Part shown: positions 17,922 to 26,099 of the stretch, piece by piece
How the letters are laid out: each line of letters begins with the position of its first letter
How positions within the stretch are numbered: position 1 is the stretch's first letter
NCBI GenBank assembly: GCA_937922015.1
Contig: CAKZVB010000004.1
Span: 1-53,102, forward strand
DNA from: an uncultured Granulosicoccaceae bacterium
GTDB taxonomy: Bacteria > Pseudomonadota > Gammaproteobacteria > Granulosicoccales > Granulosicoccaceae
DNA: 53,102 nt
Direction: 5' to 3'
Program-made: the position numbers and the translations under genes
Notes under the pieces: model-generated
Told to the model about the DNA's origin: nothing
Databases searched by the model: none
The model's input: only the letters and a program-made list of their open reading frames with translations

Positions 17922-18026
17922 CAATCTATATTCGATTTATGGTTCATGACGTAAACCAGACCGTAAATCCGGAAGGCATAAAATTGAACAAGATTGTTCA
18001 GAACAATAAATTGGTGGGGAATAAAT

Positions 18027-19148
18027 ATGCGAAAAAAGGCTGACCCGGCGCGAATCAAGCGGCGTAAAAAAATAGCTGTACTGAGCTTTGCCTTCATCAT
18101 GGTCGCGTCGCTGGCGGCGCCATTTACCGGGTTTTTAATTAATGCCATTGATGGGGCGGTAGCACAGGAAGCAGCGGCAGAAAGTAATCCCCGGGCTAAC
18201 TACTGGCGGGCGGTGAAAGGTGGTGTTGGCGGAGTGAGTACCGTCAAAGGAGCAGAAACCAACATTCTGATCAATCAGGGTGGCACCAACTGGACAAACT
18301 TCCGTAATGGACCGGTGTTTAAGTACCTGCCGTGGATGGTAGTAGGCATGCTTGGCCTGATTTTGCTCTATCACCTGATTCACGGTAAAAACCGCTTGCA
18401 GCGTCGTCCCTCAGGCATCCTGGTGAAGCGTTGGTCATGGTTTGAGCGATTAGTACACTGGATTACCGCTATCTCCTTTATCGGTCTGGCGATTACAGGG
18501 CTGAGTCTGTTGTTAGGGCGGTCAGTGTTGCTGCCACTTCTCAGTGGACTTGATGGTGGCAAGGCAGCGTTCGCAGCGTGGTCGCAGTTTGCTCTTCAGG
18601 TACACAATGTTCTGGGGCCGGTGCTGAGCGTCGGTATCATTCTGATGATAGTGATGTGGATCTGGTACAACTTTCCGGGTCGGGGTGACTGGGGCTGGAT
18701 TAAAGCCGGCGGTGGTCTTGTCGGTAACAAGCATCCCAGTGCAGGCCGCATGAACTTTGGTGAGAAAGTCTGGTTCTGGGTGATTTGTTCATTTGGTATG
18801 GTTGTGGTGTTGTCAGGCCTTGCTTTGGTACTGCCTTCATACCCGCAGTTTGCCGAGTACGCGCAGTATCTGCCTGTGCCGCTGACTCGTGACACCATGC
18901 AGGATGCCAATCAGTTTCACATAATCGCAGGGCTGATCTGGATGACTATCGCAATTGGCCACATCTATATAGGAACCGCGGGAACTGAAGGTGCGTTTCA
19001 GGGAATGTCTACCGGTTATGTAACAGCCGAGTGGGCAGAGCAGCATCACAATCTTTGGTTTGACAAGCTGTTGCGAGAAGGCAAAGTGCCCAGACGCCCC
19101 GAGCGTTACGCGAGAGGTCACGGCGCGGTGAGACAACGCTCTGTCTAG
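18027..19148 (+). CDS. formate dehydrogenase cytochrome b (gamma) subunit
   Basis: A 373-residue membrane cytochrome b of the formate dehydrogenase gamma family, which takes electrons from the iron-sulfur subunit and reduces quinone. An N-terminal hydrophobic segment (about 15-35) and a periplasmic stretch of about 70 residues precede four core helices. Likely haem-b histidines are in ERLVHWITAISF, FALQVHNVLGPV and FHIIAGLIWMTIAIGHIYIG. ATG 18027 is preceded by GGGGA at 18017-18020 region; an in-frame upstream codon at 17994 lacks this. It is separated from the beta gene by a terminator and the small lipoprotein gene, so it may have its own promoter. Confidence 0.93.
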   Translation: MRKKADPARIKRRKKIAVLSFAFIMVASLAAPFTGFLINAIDGAVAQEAAAESNPRANYWRAVKGGVGGVSTVKGAETNILINQGGTNWTNFRNGPVFKYLPWMVVGMLGLILLYHLIHGKNRLQRRPSGILVKRWSWFERLVHWITAISFIGLAITGLSLLLGRSVLLPLLSGLDGGKAAFAAWSQFALQVHNVLGPVLSVGIILMIVMWIWYNFPGRGDWGWIKAGGGLVGNKHPSAGRMNFGEKVWFWVICSFGMVVVLSGLALVLPSYPQFAEYAQYLPVPLTRDTMQDANQFHIIAGLIWMTIAIGHIYIGTAGTEGAFQGMSTGYVTAEWAEQHHNLWFDKLLREGKVPRRPERYARGHGAVRQRSV

Positions 19149-19182
19149 GTCGCTTGATCAGGCTGGATATTCATAGTTATCA

Positions 19183-19212
19183 AATAGCGGGCATTTTGCC
19201 CGCTATTTTTTT
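19183..19212 (+). terminator. strong intrinsic terminator ending the formate dehydrogenase locus
   Basis: AATAGCGGGC (19183-19192), loop ATTTT, GCCCGCTATT (19198-19207): a perfect 10-bp stem continued by TTTTT. It marks the end of the formate dehydrogenase transcription unit. Confidence 0.92.
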
Positions 19213-19255
19213 GCCTGTAGTAAACTCTCATCAACCCTATGCAGAAGGCACTTAG

Positions 19256-19828
19256 TTGGACAAATTTCCCGAGTCAGTAATTGATATGATGTCTGCCGGT
19301 GGCTCTACCGTGACCTGCCTGCCAGTGCAACTTGGTGACGATGGTGCTGCAGACAATGGACATTCGATCATTGAGAATTGGCAAAGCGCAATATTTTTTC
19401 GCCTTGGCGGGGCAGAATCACAAAAAGATATTCAGCTTCTAAAAAATGCGCAAGCGGCATTTTCCGTTGGTATGGAAACCGATATTATTGAACACGAAAA
19501 CGCCACTGTCGTTATGTTGCGCTTGCAGGTATTCACCCAGACTGACAATCCTCTTATTGGTGAAGTTTTACTAACACCCGGCGGCGCAGAGACCCACTAT
19601 GAAATTCTAGGGCTTCTGTCTGAACAGCAGGAGCTCACCTGGTTTTTCTCTGATCAGCAATACCATATGATTCACCAGCAGAAGCAACCTCTGTCCCAGG
19701 ACTGGCGTGATGAGTTTCTGGCGCTTCGCTCTGAGGCATTTAAAAGAGATTCTCTGATTCGTCTGGCTGGAAAATATAGTGCTCAAACGGCTTTTGCAGA
19801 GATAGTATCTCACTACGGACTGCGCTGA
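19256..19828 (+). CDS. hypothetical protein, TTG start
   Basis: A 190-residue soluble protein without signal peptide or membrane segment; I do not recognise its family. The start is TTG 19256 with AGAAGG at 19243-19248; no in-frame ATG exists until well inside. Hydrophobic strand-like stretches (SAIFFRLGG, ATVVMLRLQVF, ETHYEILGLLS, ELTWFFSDQQYHMI) suggest an alpha/beta fold, and the C-terminal third is helical. It follows the formate dehydrogenase terminator and is 43 bases before the ankyrin gene, probably in one operon with it. Confidence 0.6.
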   Translation: MDKFPESVIDMMSAGGSTVTCLPVQLGDDGAADNGHSIIENWQSAIFFRLGGAESQKDIQLLKNAQAAFSVGMETDIIEHENATVVMLRLQVFTQTDNPLIGEVLLTPGGAETHYEILGLLSEQQELTWFFSDQQYHMIHQQKQPLSQDWRDEFLALRSEAFKRDSLIRLAGKYSAQTAFAEIVSHYGLR

Positions 19829-19871
19829 CGGGTTGCCGGGTAAAATGGGGTGGTCGCGAGGTTATGAAGTG

Positions 19872-20678
19872 ATGAAATTCATCAGAGCGAATATGAATTT
19901 TGTAGTGCTTGCGCTAACGTGGTCTGTAACGCTTGTTGCGGCTGAGCTTCCGGGGCACTCTGAGAGTAACGGCACAGATGCTTCGATGACTGCAGCGATA
20001 GACCCTGCGGTACAATGGAAGCGTGCGATCGACAGAGACGACGCTGAAGTGCTCTGGGAAATGTTATCGGATATTGATGTTGCTATTACCAACGATAAGG
20101 GTAAGAGTGCATTGATGGCGGCAGTGAAATTAGGTGATAAAAAACTGGTTGACGAACTAATACTCAAGGGATTAAGCCTGAGCGATAGATCACTTACCGG
20201 CGGAACGGTACTGATGTATGCAACCCTTGGTAACCAACACAGCATGATTCATTACCTGTTGCAGGACAACGCGACTAAAAATAAGCTTGATGCACAAAGC
20301 ACCAACGGCTGGACAGCAGTTATGATTGCTGCGGCAAAAGGTTTTGACCGGGCCGTGCAAACTCTCACCGAACATGGTGCGGACGCGTGGCGTGCAGATG
20401 CCTATCGTTGGAGCCCGTTAATGCGTGCGATAGATAATCGACATTCACGGGTTGTCCGCTACCTGCTAACACTTCCCGATGCACCGGTGAATTTTCAAAA
20501 TGAAAATGGCTCTACTGCTTTGCATATTGCAGTGCTAAGGAAAGATCTGGAATCAACACAGTTGTTAGTGGCTTATAATGCCAGGCTGGACGTAAAAGAT
20601 GATAATGGCATGACAGCCGCAGATATTGCACTTGAGAATGGCTTGAATGATTTTTTGCTTTTGCTTAAAGCAAATTAG
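19872..20678 (+). CDS. exported ankyrin-repeat protein
   Basis: A 268-residue protein with a Sec signal peptide (MKFIRANMNFVVLALTWSVTLVAA) and about six ankyrin repeats between residues 50 and 265. Clear repeat cores include KGKSALMAAVKLGDKKLVDELILKG, NGWTAVMIAAAKGFDRAVQTLTEHGA, NGSTALHIAVLRKDLESTQLLVA and NGMTAADIALENG (quoted separately as motifs). It should be periplasmic and bind a protein partner; periplasmic ankyrin proteins such as AnkB in Pseudomonas support peroxide defence, but no catalase is nearby. ATG 19872 begins the signal peptide; an upstream TTG at 19833 would spoil it. Confidence 0.8.
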   Translation: MKFIRANMNFVVLALTWSVTLVAAELPGHSESNGTDASMTAAIDPAVQWKRAIDRDDAEVLWEMLSDIDVAITNDKGKSALMAAVKLGDKKLVDELILKGLSLSDRSLTGGTVLMYATLGNQHSMIHYLLQDNATKNKLDAQSTNGWTAVMIAAAKGFDRAVQTLTEHGADAWRADAYRWSPLMRAIDNRHSRVVRYLLTLPDAPVNFQNENGSTALHIAVLRKDLESTQLLVAYNARLDVKDDNGMTAADIALENGLNDFLLLLKAN

Positions 20679-21032
20679 AACTGGCTCCAGAAAGGTGTGC
20701 GATCACCTGTGTTTTACTTCCTGTCCGCAACTGCCGTAGTAACTTTTCGATAAACGGAAAGAAACAAGCTCTCATGTTTTGGACTGTCCCCGCTCATGCT
20801 TTGAACAAAGCCCCTGGACTGCACTCTTGATTTAGATCCGCTGGAAACAGTATCGGTAGTTAGCCTCCCTTATGTTCTATTCCAGAAAAGTGCTGCAGCA
20901 GGTTCTTGAGGAGTTTTGTGGCACCGTTACAACAGATGAACATATATGAGAATTGAAGAAAAGGTTTGCCGGTGAGGAGATGTCGCTGGATATTCTGTCA
21001 GGTGCTTGCTTAGCGTGTTAGAGGGTGGTTAA
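20679..21032. other. 354-bp gap before the carbohydrate island
   Basis: No gene is supported. Short frames (25 codons from 20873, and a frame reading KKRFAGEEMSLDIL near 20958-20999) are too short and match nothing I know; they could be decayed coding sequence. A weak GGTG/CACC hairpin lies near 20694-20707. The promoter of the sugar operon must lie here, but no clear -35/-10 pair or LacI-type palindrome is evident. Confidence 0.4.
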
Positions 21033-21080
21033 ATGAAACGGGTTGATTTTTCGGCATTTATGAGAGGAATAATGTTATGA
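21033..21080 (+). CDS. possible 15-codon leader peptide overlapping the binding-protein start
   Basis: ATG 21033 opens a 15-codon frame, MKRVDFSAFMRGIML, that stops at TGA 21078-21080, overlapping the binding-protein ATG (21077) as ATGA. It has a strong GAGGGTGG Shine-Dalgarno at 21021-21028. It may couple translation into the downstream gene; that gene also has its own AGAGGA at 21062-21067. It could be chance. Confidence 0.3.
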   Translation: MKRVDFSAFMRGIML

Positions 21081-22321
21081 GAGTTAGCAGCAGAATAACA
21101 GCAATCGCTGGCGCAATTTCCATGTCACTGGTCGGTCTTGCGCAGGCCACTGATCTGGAGGTGACACATTGGTGGACCTCAGGCGGCGAGGCGGCAGCGG
21201 TCAAGCAATTCGCTGATGCATTTAATAAAGGTGGCGACAACTGGATCGACGGTGCCATTGCTGGAAGCGGTGGTGTTGCGCGGCCTGTGATTATTAGTCG
21301 CATACTTGGTGGTGAGCCTATGGGAGCCACTCAACTGAATCATGGCAGGCAGGCAGAAGAACTAGTAGAGGCAGGCCTGATGCTGGATCTAACCGAATTG
21401 GCCGACAAAGAAGGCTGGAGAGATTTTGTCAGACCGTCGAAGCTACTTGATAGCTGTACTGTAGACGGAAAAATCTATTGCGCACCGGTGAATATCCATA
21501 GCTGGCAATGGATGTGGACAAGCCTTGATGCGTTTAAAAAGGCCGGTGTAGATGCACCCAAGGACTGGTATGAATTTGTCAAAGCAGCACCCAAACTAAG
21601 AGAAGCCGGCATTATTCCATTGGCGATTGGCGGACAGGCCTGGCAGTCAGGTGGAATGTTCGGTGTGATGACTGTTGGAATCGGCGGGGCAGACTTATGG
21701 AAAGCTGTCAATGTAGAGAAAAATATGGATGTTGTAAGAGGTCCTGAGTTTGCCAAAGTATGGCAGGCGTTTTCAGAAGCCCGCGATCTTGCTGACCCGA
21801 ACAATAGCATTCAAAACTGGAATGATGCGACCAATCAAGTGATCACCGCAAAAGCCGGCGCACAAATTATGGGTGACTGGGCGCAGGGAGAATTTTCCGT
21901 TGCAGGCCAGACTGCAGGTGTTGAATATGACTGTCTGCCTGGTCTTGGCATAGCCCCTGTGCTCGATACTGCCGGTGATGCGTTTTATTTCCCGAAAAAT
22001 GATGATCCGGACGTCACCGCGGCACAACTTCGAATGGCCTCAATGATGTTGTCCAAGGAAGTCCAGGTAGCCTTTAATCTTAAAAAAGGATCCCTGCCTG
22101 TACGTGCCGATGTTGATATAACTGCTGCCAATGGCTGCATGAAAAAAGGCTTGGAAATACTGAAGAACGCCGACAATATATTGCCTTCAGGTGACCAGAC
22201 GTTCAATTCAGACACCATTGGGCAACTTGAGGATCTCTCTACAGAGTTCTGGTCAGATAAATCTATTACACCCGAAGAAGCGCAGAGTAGGTACGCAGAA
22301 ATTATTGAGTCTGCTCAGTAG
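21077..22321 (+). CDS. sugar ABC transporter substrate-binding protein
   Basis: A 414-residue periplasmic binding protein of the extracellular solute-binding family 1 (COG1653 type). The signal peptide (MRVSSRITAIAGAISMSLVGLAQA) is followed by LEVTHWWTSGGEAAAVKQFADAF, a start typical of glucose/mannose-type binding proteins, with aromatic residues for sugar stacking (HWW, SWQWMW). It catches a mono- or oligosaccharide for the two permeases and ATPase encoded next. Which sugar is not visible from sequence. A stable hairpin after its stop probably raises its level over the membrane parts. Confidence 0.9.
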   Translation: MRVSSRITAIAGAISMSLVGLAQATDLEVTHWWTSGGEAAAVKQFADAFNKGGDNWIDGAIAGSGGVARPVIISRILGGEPMGATQLNHGRQAEELVEAGLMLDLTELADKEGWRDFVRPSKLLDSCTVDGKIYCAPVNIHSWQWMWTSLDAFKKAGVDAPKDWYEFVKAAPKLREAGIIPLAIGGQAWQSGGMFGVMTVGIGGADLWKAVNVEKNMDVVRGPEFAKVWQAFSEARDLADPNNSIQNWNDATNQVITAKAGAQIMGDWAQGEFSVAGQTAGVEYDCLPGLGIAPVLDTAGDAFYFPKNDDPDVTAAQLRMASMMLSKEVQVAFNLKKGSLPVRADVDITAANGCMKKGLEILKNADNILPSGDQTFNSDTIGQLEDLSTEFWSDKSITPEEAQSRYAEIIESAQ

Positions 22322-22331
22322 GTAGCCCCGC

Positions 22332-22354
22332 GAGTGCCCGGATGTCGGGCACTC
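22332..22354 (+). promoter_or_regulatory. intercistronic hairpin after the binding-protein gene
   Basis: GAGTGCCCG (22332-22340), loop GATGT, CGGGCACTC (22346-22354): a perfect 9-bp GC-rich stem 10 bases after the stop. No T-run follows, so full termination is unlikely; it fits the mRNA-stabilising or attenuating hairpins found between binding-protein and permease genes (as between malE and malF). Confidence 0.7.
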
Positions 22355-22430
22355 CCGGAATCATTGCCTAACCAGAGCGTCAGATTTGCTCAAAACTGGA
22401 AAAAACCTGGATTCGGGAAAACCGAATACA

Positions 22431-23315
22431 ATGTTTCGCAACCTTCACTCGAAGATTGCTGCACTGCCAATGATTGCCACGGCCCTGTTTATTTTTGTCG
22501 GGTGTTCCTTGTGGTCAGTTTTTTATTCTTTCACTTCGTCCAGATCGCTGCCGGTAGAGAAATTCGTCGGCTTTGATCAATATATCCGCTTATTCAAATC
22601 TTCAAGATGGGCTATATCCATAGAAAACGTTGCCATATATGGCGTGTGTTCTTTGGTGTTTTCTCTGAGTGTGGGGTTTTTGTTGGCGGTTTTTCTGGAT
22701 CAGAAAATACGGTTTGAAAACACCTTCCGAACAATATTTCTATATCCCTTTGCGTTGAGCTTCATTGTCACCGGACTGGTCTGGCAGTGGATTTTAAATC
22801 AAAACTTCGGGATCCAAAAAGTAATTCAGGATTTAGGATTCGAAGGTTTCGAACTGAATATTCTCAGTAATCGCGATTACGCAATTTACGCTATTGTTGT
22901 GGCCGGCTTGTGGCAAGGCACTGGACTGGTGATGGCGTTGATGCTGGCTGGACTGCGCGGTATCGATGAGGATATCTGGAAGGCCGCGCGTGTTGATGGC
23001 ATACCTGCATGGCGTACCTACCTGTTTATTGTAATCCCCATGATGCGCCCTGTATTTGTCACAACACTGGTGCTAATCGCCGCCGGCATCGTAAAAGTTT
23101 ATGATTTGGTTGTGGCATTGACAGGCGGTGGACCCGGTGTTTCTTCGGAGGTGCCTGCAAAATATGTCTATGACTATATGTTTGGTCGCGGCAGTCTGGG
23201 GCAGGGGCTTGCCGCCTCAACCGTTATGCTCACCACAGTGCTGATTATCCTTATTCCCTGGGGTTATATGGAATTTGGTGAAAGACGTGAAAAAAAGAAG
23301 CCTGCCAGTGAATAG
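22431..23315 (+). CDS. sugar ABC transporter permease 1
   Basis: A MalF/UgpA-type permease of about 294 residues with six predicted membrane segments. The cytoplasmic EAA loop is visible as DEDIWKAARVDGIPAWRTYLFIVIPMMRP (about 195-225 from this start), which contacts the ATPase. The ATG at 22431 gives MFRNLHSKIAALPMIATALF, a natural N-terminus; a TTG at 22386 would add 15 polar residues. No strong Shine-Dalgarno is seen before either. It overlaps the second permease frame by up to 41 bases. Confidence 0.88.
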   Translation: MFRNLHSKIAALPMIATALFIFVGCSLWSVFYSFTSSRSLPVEKFVGFDQYIRLFKSSRWAISIENVAIYGVCSLVFSLSVGFLLAVFLDQKIRFENTFRTIFLYPFALSFIVTGLVWQWILNQNFGIQKVIQDLGFEGFELNILSNRDYAIYAIVVAGLWQGTGLVMALMLAGLRGIDEDIWKAARVDGIPAWRTYLFIVIPMMRPVFVTTLVLIAAGIVKVYDLVVALTGGGPGVSSEVPAKYVYDYMFGRGSLGQGLAASTVMLTTVLIILIPWGYMEFGERREKKKPASE

Positions 23316-24219
23316 TGCAAGTACATCGAGCATCGACTTTACCGGCCCGAATGGCCCGAAACCCAAACGCGTGTTTTCCACCCGTAATATTGTGGTCTAT
23401 GGGTTTTTAATTTTGGCAGCAATGTACTACCTGTTGCCGCTTTATGTGATGGTGGTGACATCCCTTAAAGGCATGCCGGAAATAAGAATGGGTAATATTT
23501 TCTCACCCCCAATGGAAATTACCTTTGAGCCTTGGGTGAAAGCCTGGGACTCTGCGTGTACCGGGTTATATTGTGAGGGTTTAAAAGTCGGCTTTTGGAA
23601 TAGTGTTCAGATACTGATTCCCAGTACAGTTATTTCTATTGTCATCGCCTCTGTCAATGGTTACGCATTGTCCTTCTGGCGTTTTAAGGGATCGGAGATA
23701 TTCTTTACCATTTTGTTGTTCGGTGCTTTTATTCCTTATCAGGTGCTGATCTATCCGCTGGTTATTATATTAAGGGAAACCGGTTTGTTTTCCAGTCTGG
23801 CAGGAGTCACGTTAGTTCATGTGATCTTCGGTATGCCTATTCTGACGTTGTTGTTTCGAAATTATTTTGCCAGTGTCCCGGTTGAATTATTTAAAGCAGC
23901 CAGAGTAGATGGTGCTGGTTTTTGGAGGATTTTCGGACAAATTATGTTGCCGATGTCTCTGCCGATTTTTATCGTTGCTATAATTATTCAAATTACCGGA
24001 ATCTGGAACGACTTTCTATTCGGTGTTATCTACGCCGGAACCAAAAATTTCCCTATGACAGTGCAGCTGAACAATATTGTCAATTCCACACAGGGTGTAA
24101 AAGAATATAACGTGAATATGGCAGCAACCCTTTTAACCGCGGCATTGCCGTTGTTTGTCTATTTTGTGTCAGGCAAGTTGTTTGTTCGTGGTATCGCGGC
24201 CGGAGCGGTTAAAGGATGA
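23275..24219 (+). CDS. sugar ABC transporter permease 2
   Basis: A MalG/UgpE-type permease of up to 314 residues. It has a basic and polar N-terminal tail of about 40 residues, then six membrane segments and the EAA loop VPVELFKAARVDGAGFWRIFGQIMLPMSLP. The start may be GTG 23275 or GTG 23305; both overlap or nearly touch the first permease, so translation is coupled. The stop overlaps the ATPase start by 4 bases (ATGA). Confidence 0.88.
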   Translation: MVKDVKKRSLPVNSASTSSIDFTGPNGPKPKRVFSTRNIVVYGFLILAAMYYLLPLYVMVVTSLKGMPEIRMGNIFSPPMEITFEPWVKAWDSACTGLYCEGLKVGFWNSVQILIPSTVISIVIASVNGYALSFWRFKGSEIFFTILLFGAFIPYQVLIYPLVIILRETGLFSSLAGVTLVHVIFGMPILTLLFRNYFASVPVELFKAARVDGAGFWRIFGQIMLPMSLPIFIVAIIIQITGIWNDFLFGVIYAGTKNFPMTVQLNNIVNSTQGVKEYNVNMAATLLTAALPLFVYFVSGKLFVRGIAAGAVKG

Positions 24220-25304
24220 GTAGTGTTAGCATAAATGATTTGTCGCTGTCGTTTGGCAATGTAGAGGTATTAAAGTCTCTTAATCTGGATGTCGCCGAAG
24301 GCGAATTTCTGGTGCTGCTGGGCCCTTCCGGTTGTGGTAAATCTACCCTGTTAAATTGCATTGCCGGTCTGCTTGATGTGTCCGCCGGTCAGATATTTAT
24401 CAACGGTAAAAACGTCACCTGGGAAGAACCGAAAGACCGTGGTATTGGAATGGTGTTCCAGTCTTATGCCTTGTATCCGCAGATGACTGTGGAAAAAAAT
24501 CTGTCTTTTGGTCTGAGAGTCGCACGGTTGCCAAAAGATGAAATTCGAAAACGTATCGACCGTGCAGCCGAAATTCTGCAGATACAGGAACTACTTAAAC
24601 GCAAACCCGCGGCTCTATCTGGCGGCCAGCGTCAAAGAGTGGCCATCGGACGTGCGCTGGTGCGTGATGTTGATGTGTTTTTATTCGATGAGCCGTTGTC
24701 GAATCTGGACGCAAAGCTGCGAACCGACCTTCGGGTAGAACTGAAAAGACTGCATCAGCGTCTTGGCAATACAATGATATATGTAACTCATGATCAAATA
24801 GAAGCGTTGACACTGGCTGACAGGATAGCGATTATGAAAGATGGCTTAATCCAGCAGCTGGATTCACCGAAGACTATTTATAACCGGCCCGACAATCGAT
24901 TTGTAGCAGGGTTTATCGGCTCGCCGGGGATGAATTTTATTCAAGGGTCTCTGGCGTTTATCGATGATAGTTGGTTTTTTCAGTCGCGTGATCTAAGTGT
25001 GTCTCTTGCGACGTACCCTTTTACTCAGCAGCCAATCGAAGGCGCGCCCGTAGAATTTGGTCTTCGACCAGAGCATGTTCTAATCGGACAAAATGTAGCT
25101 GACTTACCGGTACAGCTGAATCTGGACATTGAGCTGGTTGAACCCATGGGGGCTGATACGGTTGCCTGGAGTCAATTGAGCGGAACTTCATTTACGCTTC
25201 GTGTCGACTCCGATACTGCTTTGTCCAGTGGACAACGAATACTGGCAGGGTTTGACCCTGTGCGGGCATCTGTGTTTTTAAGTGACAGTGGCATCAGGTT
25301 GTAG
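24216..25304 (+). CDS. sugar ABC transporter ATPase (MalK/UgpC type)
   Basis: A 362-residue ATPase of the CUT1 family. Walker A is GPSGCGKST (36-44), the Q-loop is MVFQSYALYPQMTV, the signature is LSGGQRQRVAIGRAL and Walker B is VFLFDEPLSNLDAKLR, followed by the H-loop YVTHDQIEALTLADR. The C-terminal 120 residues form the MalK-like regulatory (TOBE/OB) domain with FGLRPEHV. It powers the importer formed with the two permeases. Such ATPases can be shared among several importers. Confidence 0.95.
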   Translation: MSSVSINDLSLSFGNVEVLKSLNLDVAEGEFLVLLGPSGCGKSTLLNCIAGLLDVSAGQIFINGKNVTWEEPKDRGIGMVFQSYALYPQMTVEKNLSFGLRVARLPKDEIRKRIDRAAEILQIQELLKRKPAALSGGQRQRVAIGRALVRDVDVFLFDEPLSNLDAKLRTDLRVELKRLHQRLGNTMIYVTHDQIEALTLADRIAIMKDGLIQQLDSPKTIYNRPDNRFVAGFIGSPGMNFIQGSLAFIDDSWFFQSRDLSVSLATYPFTQQPIEGAPVEFGLRPEHVLIGQNVADLPVQLNLDIELVEPMGADTVAWSQLSGTSFTLRVDSDTALSSGQRILAGFDPVRASVFLSDSGIRL

Positions 25305-25349
25305 TAGCCGTACCAATGTTGCGTCTATATCAAAGAGGACATTCAAAAA

Positions 25350-26096
25350 GTGAAAAAACTGTCATTTCAGCTGTACAGTGCGCGTAAGACAAAATTGTCT
25401 GAGGCACTGTCGATTATTGCAGATGCCGGTTACAGTGCGGTAGAGGCCTATGCAGATAACATAGATCAGCTGACGGAATTTAAAGCAGGTCTTTCTGCCA
25501 CGGGGCTGAGTGTCAGTTCTATACATATCGGTCGTGAAGAACTGGCGCGCAATATGCCAGATACGCTGGCGCTGGCTTCCGAGCTTGGATCTCACCATAT
25601 AGTTTGTCCTTATCTGAAACCTGAGGAAAGGCCTGACAATAAACAGGGATGGTTAGAGCTTGCAACCGAGCTTGCCGACAATTGTGCGCAGATAAATTCA
25701 GTGGGATTTGATTTTGCCTGGCATAACCATGATTTCGAGTTCGACTTTTTAAGTGATGGTTCCCTGCCAATGCGCCTGCTGCTTGATAACGTTCCTGAAA
25801 TGCAATGGGAGATCGATGTTGGATGGATACAAAGAGCGTCGCAGGATCCGGCTTCCTGGTTACGGACTTATGCTGATCGAGTCAGTGCAGTGCATCTAAA
25901 AGATGTCGCTGCCGATGGTGAATGCAGCGATGAAGACGGATGGGCTGATGTCGGTTTCGGCGTTGTCAACTGGGATGAGCTCGTTACGGAGTTCAGGCGG
26001 CTTGAGACGGATCTGTTTATCGTCGAACACGATTGCCCTTCCGATCTAAAACGTTTTGCGACGCGCAGTATTCAAACTTTCAGAAGCTGGAAATAA
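25350..26096 (+). CDS. sugar phosphate isomerase/epimerase (TIM barrel)
   Basis: A 248-residue xylose-isomerase-like TIM-barrel protein (AP endonuclease family 2 fold). Metal-binding residues typical of the family are seen in FAWHNHDFEF, EIDVGWIQRA, VHLKDVAADGE and FIVEHDCP. Members isomerise or epimerise sugars, ketosugars or inositols. It lies between the ABC importer and a Gfo/Idh/MocA oxidoreductase, a common pairing in oxidised-sugar or glycoside catabolism (including 3-keto-glycoside routes). The exact substrate is unknown. Confidence 0.85.
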   Translation: MKKLSFQLYSARKTKLSEALSIIADAGYSAVEAYADNIDQLTEFKAGLSATGLSVSSIHIGREELARNMPDTLALASELGSHHIVCPYLKPEERPDNKQGWLELATELADNCAQINSVGFDFAWHNHDFEFDFLSDGSLPMRLLLDNVPEMQWEIDVGWIQRASQDPASWLRTYADRVSAVHLKDVAADGECSDEDGWADVGFGVVNWDELVTEFRRLETDLFIVEHDCPSDLKRFATRSIQTFRSWK

Positions 26097-26099
26097 AAC

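Noticed and set aside
20873-21021. Remnant transposase or regulator gene before the sugar island
   Set aside because: Frames are 25 codons or shorter and match no family that I can name; decay of an old gene cannot be shown.
24216-25304. Phosphate or glycerol-3-phosphate (Ugp) transporter instead of sugar
   Set aside because: The ATPase is shared by both types, but the binding protein and the flanking glycosidases point to carbohydrates.
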